Shown here: positions 26,804-36,292 of the stretch, in pieces
Layout of the letters: each line of letters begins with the position of its first letter
Numbering within the stretch: the stretch's first letter is position 1
Assembly (NCBI GenBank): GCA_017396555.1
Contig: JAFQLS010000008.1
Span: 1-64,000 of the forward strand
DNA: 64,000 nucleotides
Direction of reading: 5' to 3'
Source of the DNA: Lachnospiraceae bacterium
Lineage (GTDB): Bacteria > Bacillota > Clostridia > Lachnospirales > Lachnospiraceae
Program-made: the position numbers and the translations under genes
The notes under the pieces: model-generated
Told to the model about the DNA's origin: nothing
Seen by the model: only the letters and a program-made list of their open reading frames with translations
Databases searched by the model: none

Positions 26804-27382
26804 ATGGGATATATATATTTTGTTATGGGGAAAAGTTCTTCAGGAAAGGACACTATATATAAGAAGTTAATGAGCGATAAGGAGTTAGGATTTGAAACCC
26901 TTGTAGGCTATACTACGAGACCTATGCGCCAGGGAGAAGAAAACGGTAAGGAATACTTCTTTGTATCTGAGGAAGAAATGAAAAATATGGATGTAGATGG
27001 CAAGGTGATAGAATCAAGATGTTATCATACAATATATGGTGACTGGTTTTATTTTACGGCAGATGACGGACAAGTGGGCCTTGACGATAAAGATTATCTT
27101 CTTATTGGAACTCTTGAGTCGTATGCTAAAGTGAGGGCATATTATGGCGAAGAGATAGTTAAGCCTATATATATCGAGGTGGAAGACGGCGAACGTCTGA
27201 TTAGAGCGATTAATAGGGAAAAGCAGCAGGATACGCCTAAATATGAGGAAATGTGTAGAAGATTTTTGGCGGATTGTAAAGATTTTTCAGAAGAAAAAAT
27301 ACTTGAGTGTGGGATTAAAAAGAGATATATTAATAACGATATAGAGAAGTGTATATTGGAGATAAAAAAGGATATTTTATAG
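26804..27382 (+). CDS. Guanylate kinase-like P-loop protein
   Basis: 192 aa. P-loop GKSSSGKD (about residues 9-16) and TTRPMRQGEENGKEYFFVSEEEM, the GMP-binding signature of guanylate kinases (TTRxPRxGExxGxDYxF). The C-terminal part is divergent and ends in helices. It occupies the slot of thymidylate kinase (tmk) in the Bacillus yaaO-tmk-yaaQ-yaaR-holB order. It may be a paralogue rather than the essential Gmk, because the lid region lacks the usual Arg-rich pattern. Confidence 0.75.
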   Translation: MGYIYFVMGKSSSGKDTIYKKLMSDKELGFETLVGYTTRPMRQGEENGKEYFFVSEEEMKNMDVDGKVIESRCYHTIYGDWFYFTADDGQVGLDDKDYLLIGTLESYAKVRAYYGEEIVKPIYIEVEDGERLIRAINREKQQDTPKYEEMCRRFLADCKDFSEEKILECGIKKRYINNDIEKCILEIKKDIL

Positions 27383-27406
27383 GCAGATATATTGGAGGAT
27401 ATAAAA

Positions 27407-28762
27407 ATGAAGATAATTATTGTTGGTTGCGGCAAAGTGGGTAGGGCTTTGATTGAACAGTTAGTTGCAGAAGGTCATGATATTACCATCATAGATAATA
27501 ATGCCCAAAAGGTTCAGGATTATGCAGAAATGTATGATGTTATGGGTGTGGTTGGAAATGGTGCAAGCTATAGTGTTCAAATGGAAGCGGGAATTAAGAC
27601 TACAGATTTAATTATTGCAGTTACGGATTCTGATGAACTTAATTTGTTATGCTGTACTATTGCAAAACAGGTTGGTGAGTGTGATGCGATTGCAAGAGTT
27701 AGGACACCGGATTATAGTGAAGAGGTTGCATATCTTAGGGAGAAGCTGGGTCTTACTATGATAATTAATCCAGATCTTGAATCAGCAAAGGAATCAGCAA
27801 GAGTTTTATATATGCCAACTGCATTAGAAATAAATAGTTTTGCACACGGTCAGGTTGAATTAATTAAATTTAAGATTCCGGAAGGAAATATTCTTGATGA
27901 AATTACCGTAGAGAGTGTGGGAAAAGAAATCACAAATAATCTCCTTATTTGTGCTGTTCAACGAGAAGGCAATATATTCATACCATCGGGTAAATTTATA
28001 TTAAAAGCCGGAGATGTTGTATCGTTTGTAGCCAGCAGAAATGAAGCAAAGTTTTTCCTTAAGGAAATTGGATTTGATACTAAACAGGTTAAGGATACAA
28101 TGATTGTTGGAGGAGGTAAGGCGGCTTACTATCTTGCAAAGCAATTAATTTCGATGAATATCAGTGTTAAAATTATTGAGCAGGATCCAATCAGATGTGA
28201 AGAGCTTAGTGTATTGCTCCCAAAGGCAATAATTATAAATGGAGATGGAACTAATGAAGAACTTCTTAAAGAAGAAGGTATACAGTTCTGCGAATCATTC
28301 GTTCCTCTCACAGGAATAGATGAGCAGAACATCTTGCTTTCTCTTCATGCAAAAAGTGTTTCGAAGGCAAAGGTTATAACAAAGATTAATAGAAATACAT
28401 TTTCTGGAATTATTAGTTCTATGGATTTAGGTAGTGTCATGTATCCTAAATATATTACATCTGAAGCAATTATTGCATATGTAAGAGCAAAGAATAATTC
28501 TACGAGCAGTAATATTGCAACGCTATACCATATGTTTGATTCGAAAGCAGAGGCTATAGAATTTACTGTTGATAGGGAATCAGAGGTTACAGGAAAGCCG
28601 TTGATGGAATTGTCAATTAAGAAGGATTTGCTTATAACATTTATTAATAGAAACGGTAAAATAATAATTCCTAGTGGTCAGGATACTATAGAGGTTGGCG
28701 ATAGTGTGATGATATTTACTACACACACGGGCTTTAACAGTATAAAAGATATTTTAAGATAG
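27407..28762 (+). CDS. trkA: TrkA K+ uptake regulatory subunit
   Basis: 451 aa from the ATG at 27407 (GGAGG 8 bases upstream; the TTG at 27392 is rejected). Two Rossmann RCK modules are visible, each starting with a glycine-rich loop: KIIIVGCGKVGRAL at residue 2 and TMIVGGGKAAYYLAKQL at about residue 230. Each is followed by a TrkA-C domain. Such proteins bind NAD(H) or ATP/ADP and gate the TrkH channel on the cytoplasmic face. The trkH gene follows after 10 bases. Confidence 0.92.
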   Translation: MKIIIVGCGKVGRALIEQLVAEGHDITIIDNNAQKVQDYAEMYDVMGVVGNGASYSVQMEAGIKTTDLIIAVTDSDELNLLCCTIAKQVGECDAIARVRTPDYSEEVAYLREKLGLTMIINPDLESAKESARVLYMPTALEINSFAHGQVELIKFKIPEGNILDEITVESVGKEITNNLLICAVQREGNIFIPSGKFILKAGDVVSFVASRNEAKFFLKEIGFDTKQVKDTMIVGGGKAAYYLAKQLISMNISVKIIEQDPIRCEELSVLLPKAIIINGDGTNEELLKEEGIQFCESFVPLTGIDEQNILLSLHAKSVSKAKVITKINRNTFSGIISSMDLGSVMYPKYITSEAIIAYVRAKNNSTSSNIATLYHMFDSKAEAIEFTVDRESEVTGKPLMELSIKKDLLITFINRNGKIIIPSGQDTIEVGDSVMIFTTHTGFNSIKDILR

Positions 28763-28772
28763 AGGTAAGGAA

Positions 28773-30236
28773 ATGAATAATTCAATTATTAGATATATGC
28801 TTGGTATGTTGTTAAAATTTGAGTCGATTTTTCTTTTGCTTCCTTGCTTAATAGCGGTTATATATGGAGAAAGAGAAGGACTTTCATATCTTTTAGTAGC
28901 TGTTGTATGCGCAATACTTGGTATAGTTTCCACGGCAAAAAAGCCTGAAAATACTACTTTTTACTTAAAAGAAGGTTGCGTAGTTACCGCATTATGTTGG
29001 ATTATATTGAGTATGTTTGGTGCAGCACCTCTTGTGCTTACCGGAGAAATCACATCATTTGTAGATGCGTTATTCGAAATCGTGTCAGGTTTTACTACTA
29101 CAGGTGCAAGTATACTTAGTGATGTTGAGGCTTTATCCTATACAAGTAATATGTGGAGATGTTTTACTCATTGGATAGGTGGTATGGGAGTTCTTGTATT
29201 TATATTAGCGATAATGCCATTGAATACAGGTAGCCATATAAATATTATGAAGGCAGAAAGTCCGGGCCCTTCGGTTGGTAAACTTGTACCAAAGGTAAGA
29301 CAGACTGCAAGATTATTGTATGTTATTTATTTTGTTCTGACAGTTGTTCAGGTTATTTTGTTAGTTGTAGGAGATATGACATTATATGAATCACTTGCAA
29401 CTGCGTTTGGTACAGCAGGAACAGGTGGCTTTGGAATTAAAAATACAAGTATTGGTGGATTTTCAGCTTATACACAGTGGGTAGTTACTATATTTATGAT
29501 ATTATTCGGTGTCAATTTTAATGCGTACTATTTGTTATTGCTTAGACAGTTTAAGAAAGCAATAAGCATTGAAGAAGTTAAGTGCTATTTTGTGATTGTA
29601 TTTGCTGCAATAGGTATTATTTTTGTTCAGGTGTTTGAGGTGTTTGGAAATGTAGCAGATGCATTAAGACATTCGGCATTTCAAGTGGCAGCAATAATTA
29701 CTACTACAGGATTTTCTACTACTGATTTTAATGTATGGTCTCAGACAGCTAAAACAGTACTTGTAATGCTTATGTTTATTGGTGCGTGTGCAGGTAGTAC
29801 AGGCGGTGGAATGAAAGTGTCACGTTTTATGATAGCCTTTAAAACCATTGTTAAAGAACTTAATTCTTACATTCATCCTAGAAGTGTGAAAAAAATTAAA
29901 ATGGACGGAAAACCAATTGAACATGAAGTTGTACGTTCTGTAAATGTGTATTTTTTGACATATATGATTATTTTTAGTATATCAGTGTTGCTGATATCGT
30001 TTGAAGGAAAGAGTCTGGTTACTAATTTTACGGCAATTGCAGCAACTATTAATAATATAGGACCAGGACTTGATGCAGTTGGTCCGACTCAAAACTTTTC
30101 TATATTTAGTCCGTTTTCTAAGTTGGTTATGGTTTTTGATATGCTGGCGGGAAGACTTGAATTATTTCCACTATTAGTGTTGTTCCATCCTGCGGCTTGG
30201 AAGGAAATTGTTAACAGACGTAAAAAACAGGTGTAA
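28773..30236 (+). CDS. trkH: TrkH K+ transporter membrane subunit
   Basis: 487 aa, about ten membrane segments with the four pore-loop repeats of the Trk/Ktr family: SGFTTTGASIL, FGTAGTGGFGIKN, TTTGFSTTDF and NNIGPGLDAVGPT. Motif THWIGGMGVLVF is diagnostic. It forms the K+-conducting pore with the TrkA ring. The pair is inserted in an otherwise conserved information-processing cluster. Confidence 0.92.
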   Translation: MNNSIIRYMLGMLLKFESIFLLLPCLIAVIYGEREGLSYLLVAVVCAILGIVSTAKKPENTTFYLKEGCVVTALCWIILSMFGAAPLVLTGEITSFVDALFEIVSGFTTTGASILSDVEALSYTSNMWRCFTHWIGGMGVLVFILAIMPLNTGSHINIMKAESPGPSVGKLVPKVRQTARLLYVIYFVLTVVQVILLVVGDMTLYESLATAFGTAGTGGFGIKNTSIGGFSAYTQWVVTIFMILFGVNFNAYYLLLLRQFKKAISIEEVKCYFVIVFAAIGIIFVQVFEVFGNVADALRHSAFQVAAIITTTGFSTTDFNVWSQTAKTVLVMLMFIGACAGSTGGGMKVSRFMIAFKTIVKELNSYIHPRSVKKIKMDGKPIEHEVVRSVNVYFLTYMIIFSISVLLISFEGKSLVTNFTAIAATINNIGPGLDAVGPTQNFSIFSPFSKLVMVFDMLAGRLELFPLLVLFHPAAWKEIVNRRKKQV

Positions 30237-30239
30237 GAA

Positions 30240-30268
30240 TTGAAGAAATACGTATTTTGTGGTATAAT
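30240..30268 (+). promoter_or_regulatory. Promoter of yaaR-holB-yaaT unit
   Basis: TTGAAG, 17 bases, perfect TATAAT, 36 bases before the yaaR ATG. It gives the downstream genes their own start after the trkAH pair. Confidence 0.7.
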
Positions 30269-30303
30269 TAAGTGCTTGATAATTGAAGTTATGTGAGGGT
30301 ATT

Positions 30304-30744
30304 ATGGAGATTAAAGTAAATGAACTTAATAGTATAATGCAGACGGAACAGGTTAAATCTACCCAGGAAACGGATGGTAGCTTTAAGTTTATGCTTGCTA
30401 GTAATATTGAGGAAAGTGATCTTCAGGCAAAAATCACTTCTCTTATGGGAGAAATATCCGAGCAGGGTAAGAAATTGTCAAAGCACACAGATATTAAGGA
30501 TATGCGAAGATACAGAGAGTTGATTAAAAGCTTTTTAAATGAGGTTGTATACCGTTCTCATAGTTTTTCACGAGAGAACTTTTTAGATAGAAAAGGACGT
30601 CACAGAGTGTATGGTATTATTAAGCTTATTGACAAGAATTTGGATGAGTTAGCAGAAGCATTACTGGCAGATGAAAAGGACAATATTAGTATTCTTAATA
30701 AGATAGGTGAGATAAGAGGGCTGTTGTTAGATATTATAACCTAA
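30304..30744 (+). CDS. YaaR family protein (DUF327)
   Basis: 146 aa from the ATG at 30304, with GAGGG just upstream; the TTG at 30283 would overlap this site. Helical protein with the family signature [21 protein letters not shown] and [22 protein letters not shown]. Length equals that of YaaR-type proteins. The function is not established. Position before holB matches the Bacillus order. Confidence 0.85.
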   Translation: MEIKVNELNSIMQTEQVKSTQETDGSFKFMLASNIEESDLQAKITSLMGEISEQGKKLSKHTDIKDMRRYRELIKSFLNEVVYRSHSFSRENFLDRKGRHRVYGIIKLIDKNLDELAEALLADEKDNISILNKIGEIRGLLLDIIT

Positions 30745-30765
30745 GCGTGTGTATGGGAGATTGAT

Positions 30766-31761
30766 ATGGCAGGATATGAACATATAATCGGTGAAAATCA
30801 GATTAAGGAACACTTTAGAAATGCTATAAAATATAATAAAATTTCTCATTCATATATTATTAGTGGAGAATCGGGAATGGGCAAAAAGACGCTTGCAAAA
30901 GCATTTGCAATGGCATTGCAATGTGAGAATAAAACAGGCGAACCATGTATGGAATGTGTATCATGCAAGCAGGCTCTATCTGGAAACCATCCTGATATTA
31001 TATGGGTTACACATGATAAAGATACGGTTATTGGTATTGATGAAATAAGAGAACAGCTGGTTTCAGACATTCAGATTAAGCCATACAAAAGTCAGTATAA
31101 GATTTATATTGTTGACGATGCGCAGAAGATGAATGTAGCAACGCAGAATGCAGTACTAAAGACGATAGAAGAACCACCGGAGTATGGGGTTGTAATTTTT
31201 TTAACTACTAATATGGACATGTTTTTACAAACGATTTTATCAAGATGTATTAAGCTTAATGTTAAGCCGTTACAAAAGGATGTTATTAAAAAGCAGCTTA
31301 TGAAGGAATACAAGATTCCGGATTACAGGGCGGAGATTATTTCATCATTTTCAGGAGGGAATATGGGAAAAGCAATCAGACTTGCTTCGTCTGAGAGGTT
31401 TAATGAACTAAAAGATGAGGTTGTTCACTTAATTAAATATATAGGAGATATGGAAGTATATGAGATGGTTGCAGCAGTTAAGAGAACTGCAGACTATAAA
31501 TCAGAGATAGAAGATTATCTGGATATGTTTGTACTTTGGTTTAGAGATGTGCTTATGTATAAGGCATCGAAAGATGTTGATGAGCTATTGTTTAAAGAGG
31601 AGCTTTCTACAATAGCAGAACAGGCTGGTAAAGCGTCTTATAATGGACTTGAAAGTATTATAGATGGTATAGATAAGGCTAAGGTTAGATTAAGGGCAAA
31701 TGTTAATTTTGATCTTACTGTTGAATTGATGTTTTTGAATATAAGAGATAACTTGAAATAA
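30766..31761 (+). CDS. holB: DNA polymerase III delta-prime subunit
   Basis: 331 aa. AAA+ clamp-loader subunit: HSYIISGESGMGKKTLAKAFA (P-loop, about residues 33-41), zinc-binding cysteines in CENKTGEPCMECVSCKQAL, Walker B IYIVDDAQKMN, and sensor motif LSRCIKLNV with the SRC arginine. It works with the tau and delta subunits to load the sliding clamp. Twenty-one bases after yaaR. Confidence 0.92.
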   Translation: MAGYEHIIGENQIKEHFRNAIKYNKISHSYIISGESGMGKKTLAKAFAMALQCENKTGEPCMECVSCKQALSGNHPDIIWVTHDKDTVIGIDEIREQLVSDIQIKPYKSQYKIYIVDDAQKMNVATQNAVLKTIEEPPEYGVVIFLTTNMDMFLQTILSRCIKLNVKPLQKDVIKKQLMKEYKIPDYRAEIISSFSGGNMGKAIRLASSERFNELKDEVVHLIKYIGDMEVYEMVAAVKRTADYKSEIEDYLDMFVLWFRDVLMYKASKDVDELLFKEELSTIAEQAGKASYNGLESIIDGIDKAKVRLRANVNFDLTVELMFLNIRDNLK

Positions 31762-31779
31762 ATTAGGAGGAATACTATT

Positions 31780-32682
31780 GTGATAGAGATTATAGGCGTT
31801 AGATTTAGAAATGCAGGTAAGATATATTTTTTTGATCCTGCTGGAGAAAAGATAGAAAAAGGTGAACATGTTATCGTTGAGACAGCAAGAGGCGTCGAAT
31901 ATGGTATGGTTGTTCTTGGAAATAAATTTGTTGAAGAAGAGAAGGTTATTCAGCCTCTAAAGCCGGTTATTAGAAAGGCAACACCTGAGGATGACAAAAA
32001 GGAAGAGGAAAATAAAGAAAAAGAGAAGAAGGCATTTGAAATTTGTCTTGAGAAGATTCAGAAGCATGGTCTTGAGATGAAATTGATTGATACCGAATAT
32101 ACATTTGATAATAATAAAGTATTATTTTATTTTACAGCAGACGGAAGAATTGATTTTAGAGAATTAGTTAAGGATTTAGCAGCAGTATTTAGAACGCGTA
32201 TAGAGTTGAGACAGATTGGTGTAAGAGATGAAACTAAGGCGCTTGGAGGTTACAGTATATGTGGAAGACCACTTTGCTGTAGCACATATTTGTCAGACTT
32301 TGTTCCGGTATCTATAAAGATGGCAAAGGAACAGAATTTGTCACTTAATCCTACTAAGATTTCAGGCGTGTGTGGAAGGCTTATGTGTTGTCTTAAAAAT
32401 GAAGAAGAAACCTATGAATATCTTAACAGCAAATTACCTGATATAGGCGATAGGGTTACAACTATCGATGGACTTAAGGGTGAGGTACAGAGTGTATTTG
32501 TGCTTAGACAAAAGGTTAAGGTTATAGTTGAGATTAATGATGAAAAAGAAATCAGAGAATATCATGTAGATGACTTGAAGTTTAAAAAGAAATTCAGAAA
32601 AGAACACGTTAAGCTTGATGATGAACTTAAGGCGCTTGAAGAGTTGGAGAGGCAGGAAGGAAAGTCTAAATTCGATGACTAA
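31780..32682 (+). CDS. YaaT/PSP1 family regulatory iron-sulfur protein
   Basis: 300 aa, starting at GTG 31780 with AGGAGG 9 bases upstream. The N-terminal half is a PSP1 domain (EIIGVRFRNAGKIYFFDPAG...). Cysteine clusters CGRPLCCSTYLSDF and GVCGRLMCCLKNE match YaaT (RicT), which in Bacillus works with YlbF and YmcA in an Fe-S-bearing complex on RNA processing and development. A C-terminal acidic/lysine-rich tail overlaps the next gene by 8 bases. Confidence 0.9.
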   Translation: MIEIIGVRFRNAGKIYFFDPAGEKIEKGEHVIVETARGVEYGMVVLGNKFVEEEKVIQPLKPVIRKATPEDDKKEEENKEKEKKAFEICLEKIQKHGLEMKLIDTEYTFDNNKVLFYFTADGRIDFRELVKDLAAVFRTRIELRQIGVRDETKALGGYSICGRPLCCSTYLSDFVPVSIKMAKEQNLSLNPTKISGVCGRLMCCLKNEEETYEYLNSKLPDIGDRVTTIDGLKGEVQSVFVLRQKVKVIVEINDEKEIREYHVDDLKFKKKFRKEHVKLDDELKALEELERQEGKSKFDD

Positions 32683-33421
32683 GATATATTCTTATGAGAG
32701 GTTAGATGACCTTGAGAGAAATGGTTATAAGATAATTCAGAATCCGGAGAAGTTTTGCTTTGGTATGGATGCAGTGTTACTTTCATCTTTTGCTGAAATT
32801 AGAAAAGGAGAATCATGTGTTGACTTGGGAACGGGTACAGGAATTATTCCGATTCTTATGGAGGCAAAATATGGTGGTGAGTTCTACACAGCACTCGAAA
32901 TTCAGCCGGAAAGTGCTGACATGGCGTTGCGAAGTGTTGAGTATAACGGGTTGGATGACAAGATAAGCGTGGTATGTGGAGATATTAAAGAGGCATCTAT
33001 GTTGCTTGGGAAAGCTAAGTTTGATGTGGTTACTTCTAATCCACCTTATATGAATGATAATCATGGTCTTAAGAATCCTGACTTGCCAAAGGCGATTGCG
33101 AGGCACGAGGTGTTATGCACTCTTGAAGATGTAGTTAGAGAGGCGAAGAATCTTCTTAAACCGGGTGGCAGATTCTATATGGTACACAGACCACACAGAC
33201 TTATAGAAATAATAACTTGTCTTAAAGCTAATGGAATGGAACCTAAACGGATGAGAATGGTACATCCTTATGCGGACAAGGAAGCAAATATGGTTCTTAT
33301 TGAATCGGTGCGAGGTGGCAAGTCTATGCTTAAGATGGAAGCGCCTATTATAGTGTATAAAGAAGTTGGTGTATATACAGATGAGATATACAGAATTTAT
33401 GGTAAAACGATTGGAGAATAG
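32675..33421 (+). CDS. tRNA1(Val) A37 N6-methyltransferase TrmN6 (YabB)
   Basis: 248 aa from the ATG at 32675; a start 60 bases upstream would lie deep in yaaT. SAM-binding motif CVDLGTGTGIIPILM and the N6-adenine catalytic motif SNPPYM are present, with the family lead-in NPEKFCFGMDAVLLSSFA. It methylates A37 of a valine tRNA or acts on a related tRNA. It overlaps yaaT by 8 bases and lies 2 bases before rsmI. Confidence 0.9.
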   Translation: MTKIYSYERLDDLERNGYKIIQNPEKFCFGMDAVLLSSFAEIRKGESCVDLGTGTGIIPILMEAKYGGEFYTALEIQPESADMALRSVEYNGLDDKISVVCGDIKEASMLLGKAKFDVVTSNPPYMNDNHGLKNPDLPKAIARHEVLCTLEDVVREAKNLLKPGGRFYMVHRPHRLIEIITCLKANGMEPKRMRMVHPYADKEANMVLIESVRGGKSMLKMEAPIIVYKEVGVYTDEIYRIYGKTIGE

Positions 33422-33423
33422 AG

Positions 33424-34263
33424 ATGGGAATGCTTTATTTGTGTGCAACACCTATAGGTAATCTTGAAGATATAACCTATAGAGTAGTGCGTATTTTAAA
33501 TGAAGTTGATATTATAGGGGCAGAGGATACCAGAAATAGTATCAAGCTACTTAATCATTTTAATATAAAGACTCCGATGACAAGCTACCATGAACACAAT
33601 AAGGTAGAGAAGGCAAAATATCTTGTGAAACAAATGCAGGAAGGCAAGAATGTAGCAATCATTACTGATGCAGGAACTCCGGGTATATCAGACCCTGGCG
33701 AAGAGCTTGTGCGTCAGTGCTATGAGGCAGGAATACAAGTTACATCACTTCCGGGGGCAGCAGCGTGTATAACAGCGCTTACCATGTCGGGACTTCCTAC
33801 TAGAAGATTTGCATTTGAAGCATTTTTGCCAAGTGATAAGAAGGAAAAAGCCAGAATTCTTGAAGAATTAAAAAATGAAACTAGAACAATTATTATATAT
33901 GAGGCCCCTCATAGATTGATTAAAACTCTTGAGGAGTTAAAGAATACCATTGGTAACAGAAGAGTAACCTTATGTAAGGAACTTACCAAGCGATATGAAA
34001 ATGCTATGCTAACAACATTTGAAGAGGCTATTGAATATTATGAGGAAAATGAACCTAAAGGTGAATTTGTTCTTGTGATTGAGGGTAGAAGCCATGAAGA
34101 AATAGACGAGGAAAATAAGCAGGAATGGCTCGCTATGACAGTTGAAGAACATATGGAGTTTTATGAAAAACAGGGAATTTCTCATAAGGATGCAATGAAA
34201 ATGGTAGCTAAGGACAGAGGCGTATCTAAGCGAGATATATATGCACAGATTGATGTGAAATAG
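33424..34263 (+). CDS. rsmI: 16S rRNA C1402 2'-O-methyltransferase RsmI
   Basis: 279 aa, tetrapyrrole-methylase fold. LYLCATPIGNLEDITYRVVRIL, GAEDTRNSIKLLNHF, ITDAGTPGISDPGEELVRQC and SGLPTRRFAFEAFLP are family hallmarks. It methylates C1402 in the ribosomal P site. It ends the cluster and is followed by a strong terminator. Confidence 0.95.
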   Translation: MGMLYLCATPIGNLEDITYRVVRILNEVDIIGAEDTRNSIKLLNHFNIKTPMTSYHEHNKVEKAKYLVKQMQEGKNVAIITDAGTPGISDPGEELVRQCYEAGIQVTSLPGAAACITALTMSGLPTRRFAFEAFLPSDKKEKARILEELKNETRTIIIYEAPHRLIKTLEELKNTIGNRRVTLCKELTKRYENAMLTTFEEAIEYYEENEPKGEFVLVIEGRSHEEIDEENKQEWLAMTVEEHMEFYEKQGISHKDAMKMVAKDRGVSKRDIYAQIDVK

Positions 34264-34281
34264 TAGTGTAACATAAAAAAG

Positions 34282-34319
34282 CAAGACTAGATGTAAATAA
34301 ACATTTAGTCTTGTTTTTT
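34282..34319 (+). terminator. Intrinsic terminator after rsmI
   Basis: 13-bp stem CAAGACTAGATGT/ACATTTAGTCTTG with one G-U pair, 6-base loop, then TTTTTT. Confidence 0.85.
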
Positions 34320-34374
34320 AGTTATTTTGCTGGCCATATATGAATAATATAATAAAAAATAATAAAGGTTTTTT

Positions 34375-34968
34375 ATGCTTAACTATATCTGGGGAGGAAT
34401 GATTATTATTGGTATTGCCTATGCTATTTGCACTGGCAATATGGAAGCGGTTACTAATGGTATTATCTCATCATCCAAGGAAGCTATAAATTTAAGTATA
34501 ACAATGCTTGGTGTGGTTAGCTTATGGATGGGACTTATGGAAATAGCTGAGAAATCAGGGATAATGGACGGACTTGTAAAGGCAGTGGAGCCTTTTGTTA
34601 AGTGGTTTTTCCCGGAGGCGTCTAAAGATGAAACTGCTAGAAAATACATAGCAATTAATATAGTAGCTAATATAGTGGGACTGGGGCAGGCAGCAACACC
34701 AGCCGGACTTAAAGCGATGGAAGCAATGTCTGTGGCTAGAAAAGATAGTAAAAAAGAAATCGCAACGGATGATATGTGCGCATTTATTGTGTTGAATATT
34801 TCGTCGCTACAATTGATTCCGGTGAATATGATAGCCTATAGAAGTCAGTATGGCAGTGTCAATCCGGCAGGAATAATTGTGCCGGGGATAATAGCTACTA
34901 CAATAGGGACTATAGTGGCTGTTATATATTGTAAATTGAGATGCGGTAAAAAAAATAGAGGGCTTTGA
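34375..34968 (+). CDS. spmA: Spore maturation protein A
   Basis: 197 aa, nucleoside-recognition (Gate) membrane protein. GLGQAATPAGLKAMEAM and the segments LGVVSLWMGLMEIAEKSGIMDGLV and FPEASKDETARKYIAINIVANIVGLG are typical of SpmA. In Bacillus SpmA and SpmB help spore-core dehydration. spmB normally follows directly; here it lies 1.3 kb away on the other strand. Confidence 0.88.
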   Translation: MLNYIWGGMIIIGIAYAICTGNMEAVTNGIISSSKEAINLSITMLGVVSLWMGLMEIAEKSGIMDGLVKAVEPFVKWFFPEASKDETARKYIAINIVANIVGLGQAATPAGLKAMEAMSVARKDSKKEIATDDMCAFIVLNISSLQLIPVNMIAYRSQYGSVNPAGIIVPGIIATTIGTIVAVIYCKLRCGKKNRGL

Positions 34969-34992
34969 CAAATCAAATGTCAAAGCCTTATT
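34960..34992. terminator. Bidirectional hairpin between spmA and the Rpn gene
   Basis: GGCTTTGACA (34961-34970) pairs with TGTCAAAGCC (34979-34988); the spmA stop codon lies inside the stem. The T run is good on the minus strand (CTCTATTTTTTTT) and poor on the plus strand. Confidence 0.6.
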
Positions 34993-34995
34993 AAG

Positions 34996-36197
34996 TTACT
35001 TAGGATCTTTAATTTTTTCTAATTCTTCTTTGAGTTTCTTAATGATTTCGTCTTTTTCCTCGAGCGATTTCCTGAGCTTGTCCTCGTTCTTCTTGAGTTC
35101 AGCCTCGTTTTTCTTGAGTTCAGCCTCGTTTTTCTTGAGTTCAGCCTCGTTTTTCTTGAGTTCAGCCTCGTTTTTCTTGAGTTCAGCCTCGTTTTTCTTG
35201 AGTTCAGCCTCGTTTTTCCTGAGTTTGTCCTCGTTTTTCTTGAGTTCAGCCTCGTTTTTCTTGAGTTTGTCCTCGTTTTTCTTGAGTTCAGCCTCGTTTT
35301 TCTTGAGTTTGTCCTCGCTTTTCTTGAGTTCAGCCTCGCTTTTCCTGAGTTTGGCCTCACTTTTCCTGAGTTTGGCCTCACTTTTTTTAAGTGTCTCCTG
35401 CTTTTTATCTAACTCGCTTGTCTCTTATCCAGATTTTCATATCTTTTTTCTAAATGATCATATTCGAGAATTAATGATTCGTCCATTTCTTCTATAACCT
35501 CCGTATTATATTCAGAATAGAGATGGCTGTATAATTTTATGGTTAATTGAATAAGTCGTCTGGCATCGCTTCCTGTTATATTACCCATAGAGTAATTAGT
35601 TTGTATGCTTCCGAGTATATCATTTTTAACAAGGGATTTCAAGGTGTTCAAATTATCTTCGGTATGTTCCTTTTTTAAAAGTTCTCTAAATTTTAAGAGT
35701 TCAAAAGGAATAAGAACAATCATTTTCATTTTGTTAATATCTTCAACGGTATAATCTTGATATTTAAATGTCTTAACTCGATATTCAAATTTTCCCTGAC
35801 CTTCAAAATCGAGATTGAGAGTATAAAAATCCGGAGCATCTTTTGCTTCACAAAAAAAGATGACTCTTGGTGCGGGGAATCTTAATGTAGCCGAATCACG
35901 ATTATACTTAACAGAATGTCCAAAACCATATTCAAAAACGCGCAATACAATATCCTCATCTTGATACATTTGAGCTTCAATGTGATAATTATAAAAATCA
36001 TTAATCGTAATTATAGTATCTGCAAGGGTTCTTCTTAGATTATTATCAATAGATTCGGTCCAATGATAAGTAATTTCGCTGTCGAGGGAATGATTGGTTC
36101 CATATAAACCGTTTATAAGATTAATAACAGCTTTTTGAGACATTGTAAGAATCTTTTTGAATATTTTATCATAGATATGTGTAATTTTTTCTTCCAT
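34996..36197 (-). pseudogene. Frameshifted Rpn-type PD-(D/E)XK nuclease/transposase with heptad-repeat tail
   Basis: An intact first part (36197-35409, 262 aa) starts MEEKITHIYDKIFKKILTMSQKAVINLINGLYG and has TIITINDFYNYHIEAQMYQDEDIVLRVFEYGFG. This matches the Rpn/PDDEXK_3 family of recombination-promoting nucleases, with Asp and E-x-Q as likely catalytic residues. It stops at TAG 35409. In another frame (35424-34996) the coding continues as ETSELDKKQETLKK, then EAELKKN heptads, ending KKLKEELEKIKDPK. Loss of one GA unit in GATAAGAGACAAG would explain the shift. The full protein would be about 400 aa. Family members elsewhere have such coiled tails. The 262-aa part may still work alone. Confidence 0.7.
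35066..35380 (-). repeat. About fifteen tandem 21-bp units encoding heptads
   Basis: Units of 21 bases, read on the minus strand as variants of GAGGCTGAACTCAAGAAAAAC (Glu-Ala-Glu-Leu-Lys-Lys-Asn). Five central copies (35108-35212) are identical; flanking ones vary to Glu-Asp-Lys-Leu-Arg/Lys. It forms a charged helical or coiled-coil rod and is prone to length change by recombination. Confidence 0.9.
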
Positions 36198-36292
36198 AAA
36201 CCTCCAGACGTGCGCACAACAAATATATTTAGTATACTATATATATGATAAACTTATTTAAACGAAATGTCAATACAAAAAATATACAATAT

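Noticed and set aside
35066-35380. Tandem repeats as a CRISPR array
   Set aside because: The units are contiguous 21-bp coding repeats without spacers, and no cas genes are nearby.
35019-35381. Arg/Asn/Ser-rich 120-aa reading frame (minus) and a Phe/Ser-rich 155-aa frame (plus) over the repeat array
   Set aside because: Both are out-of-frame readings of the 21-bp repeats; the EAELKKN frame is the one that continues the Rpn protein and has a sensible C-terminus.
35409-35450. Programmed -1 frameshift in the Rpn gene at GAAAAAAGA
   Set aside because: The codon phase does not fit a slippery heptamer, and the tail frame has a stop (TAA at 35427-35425) between that site and the repeats; a GA-unit loss fits better.
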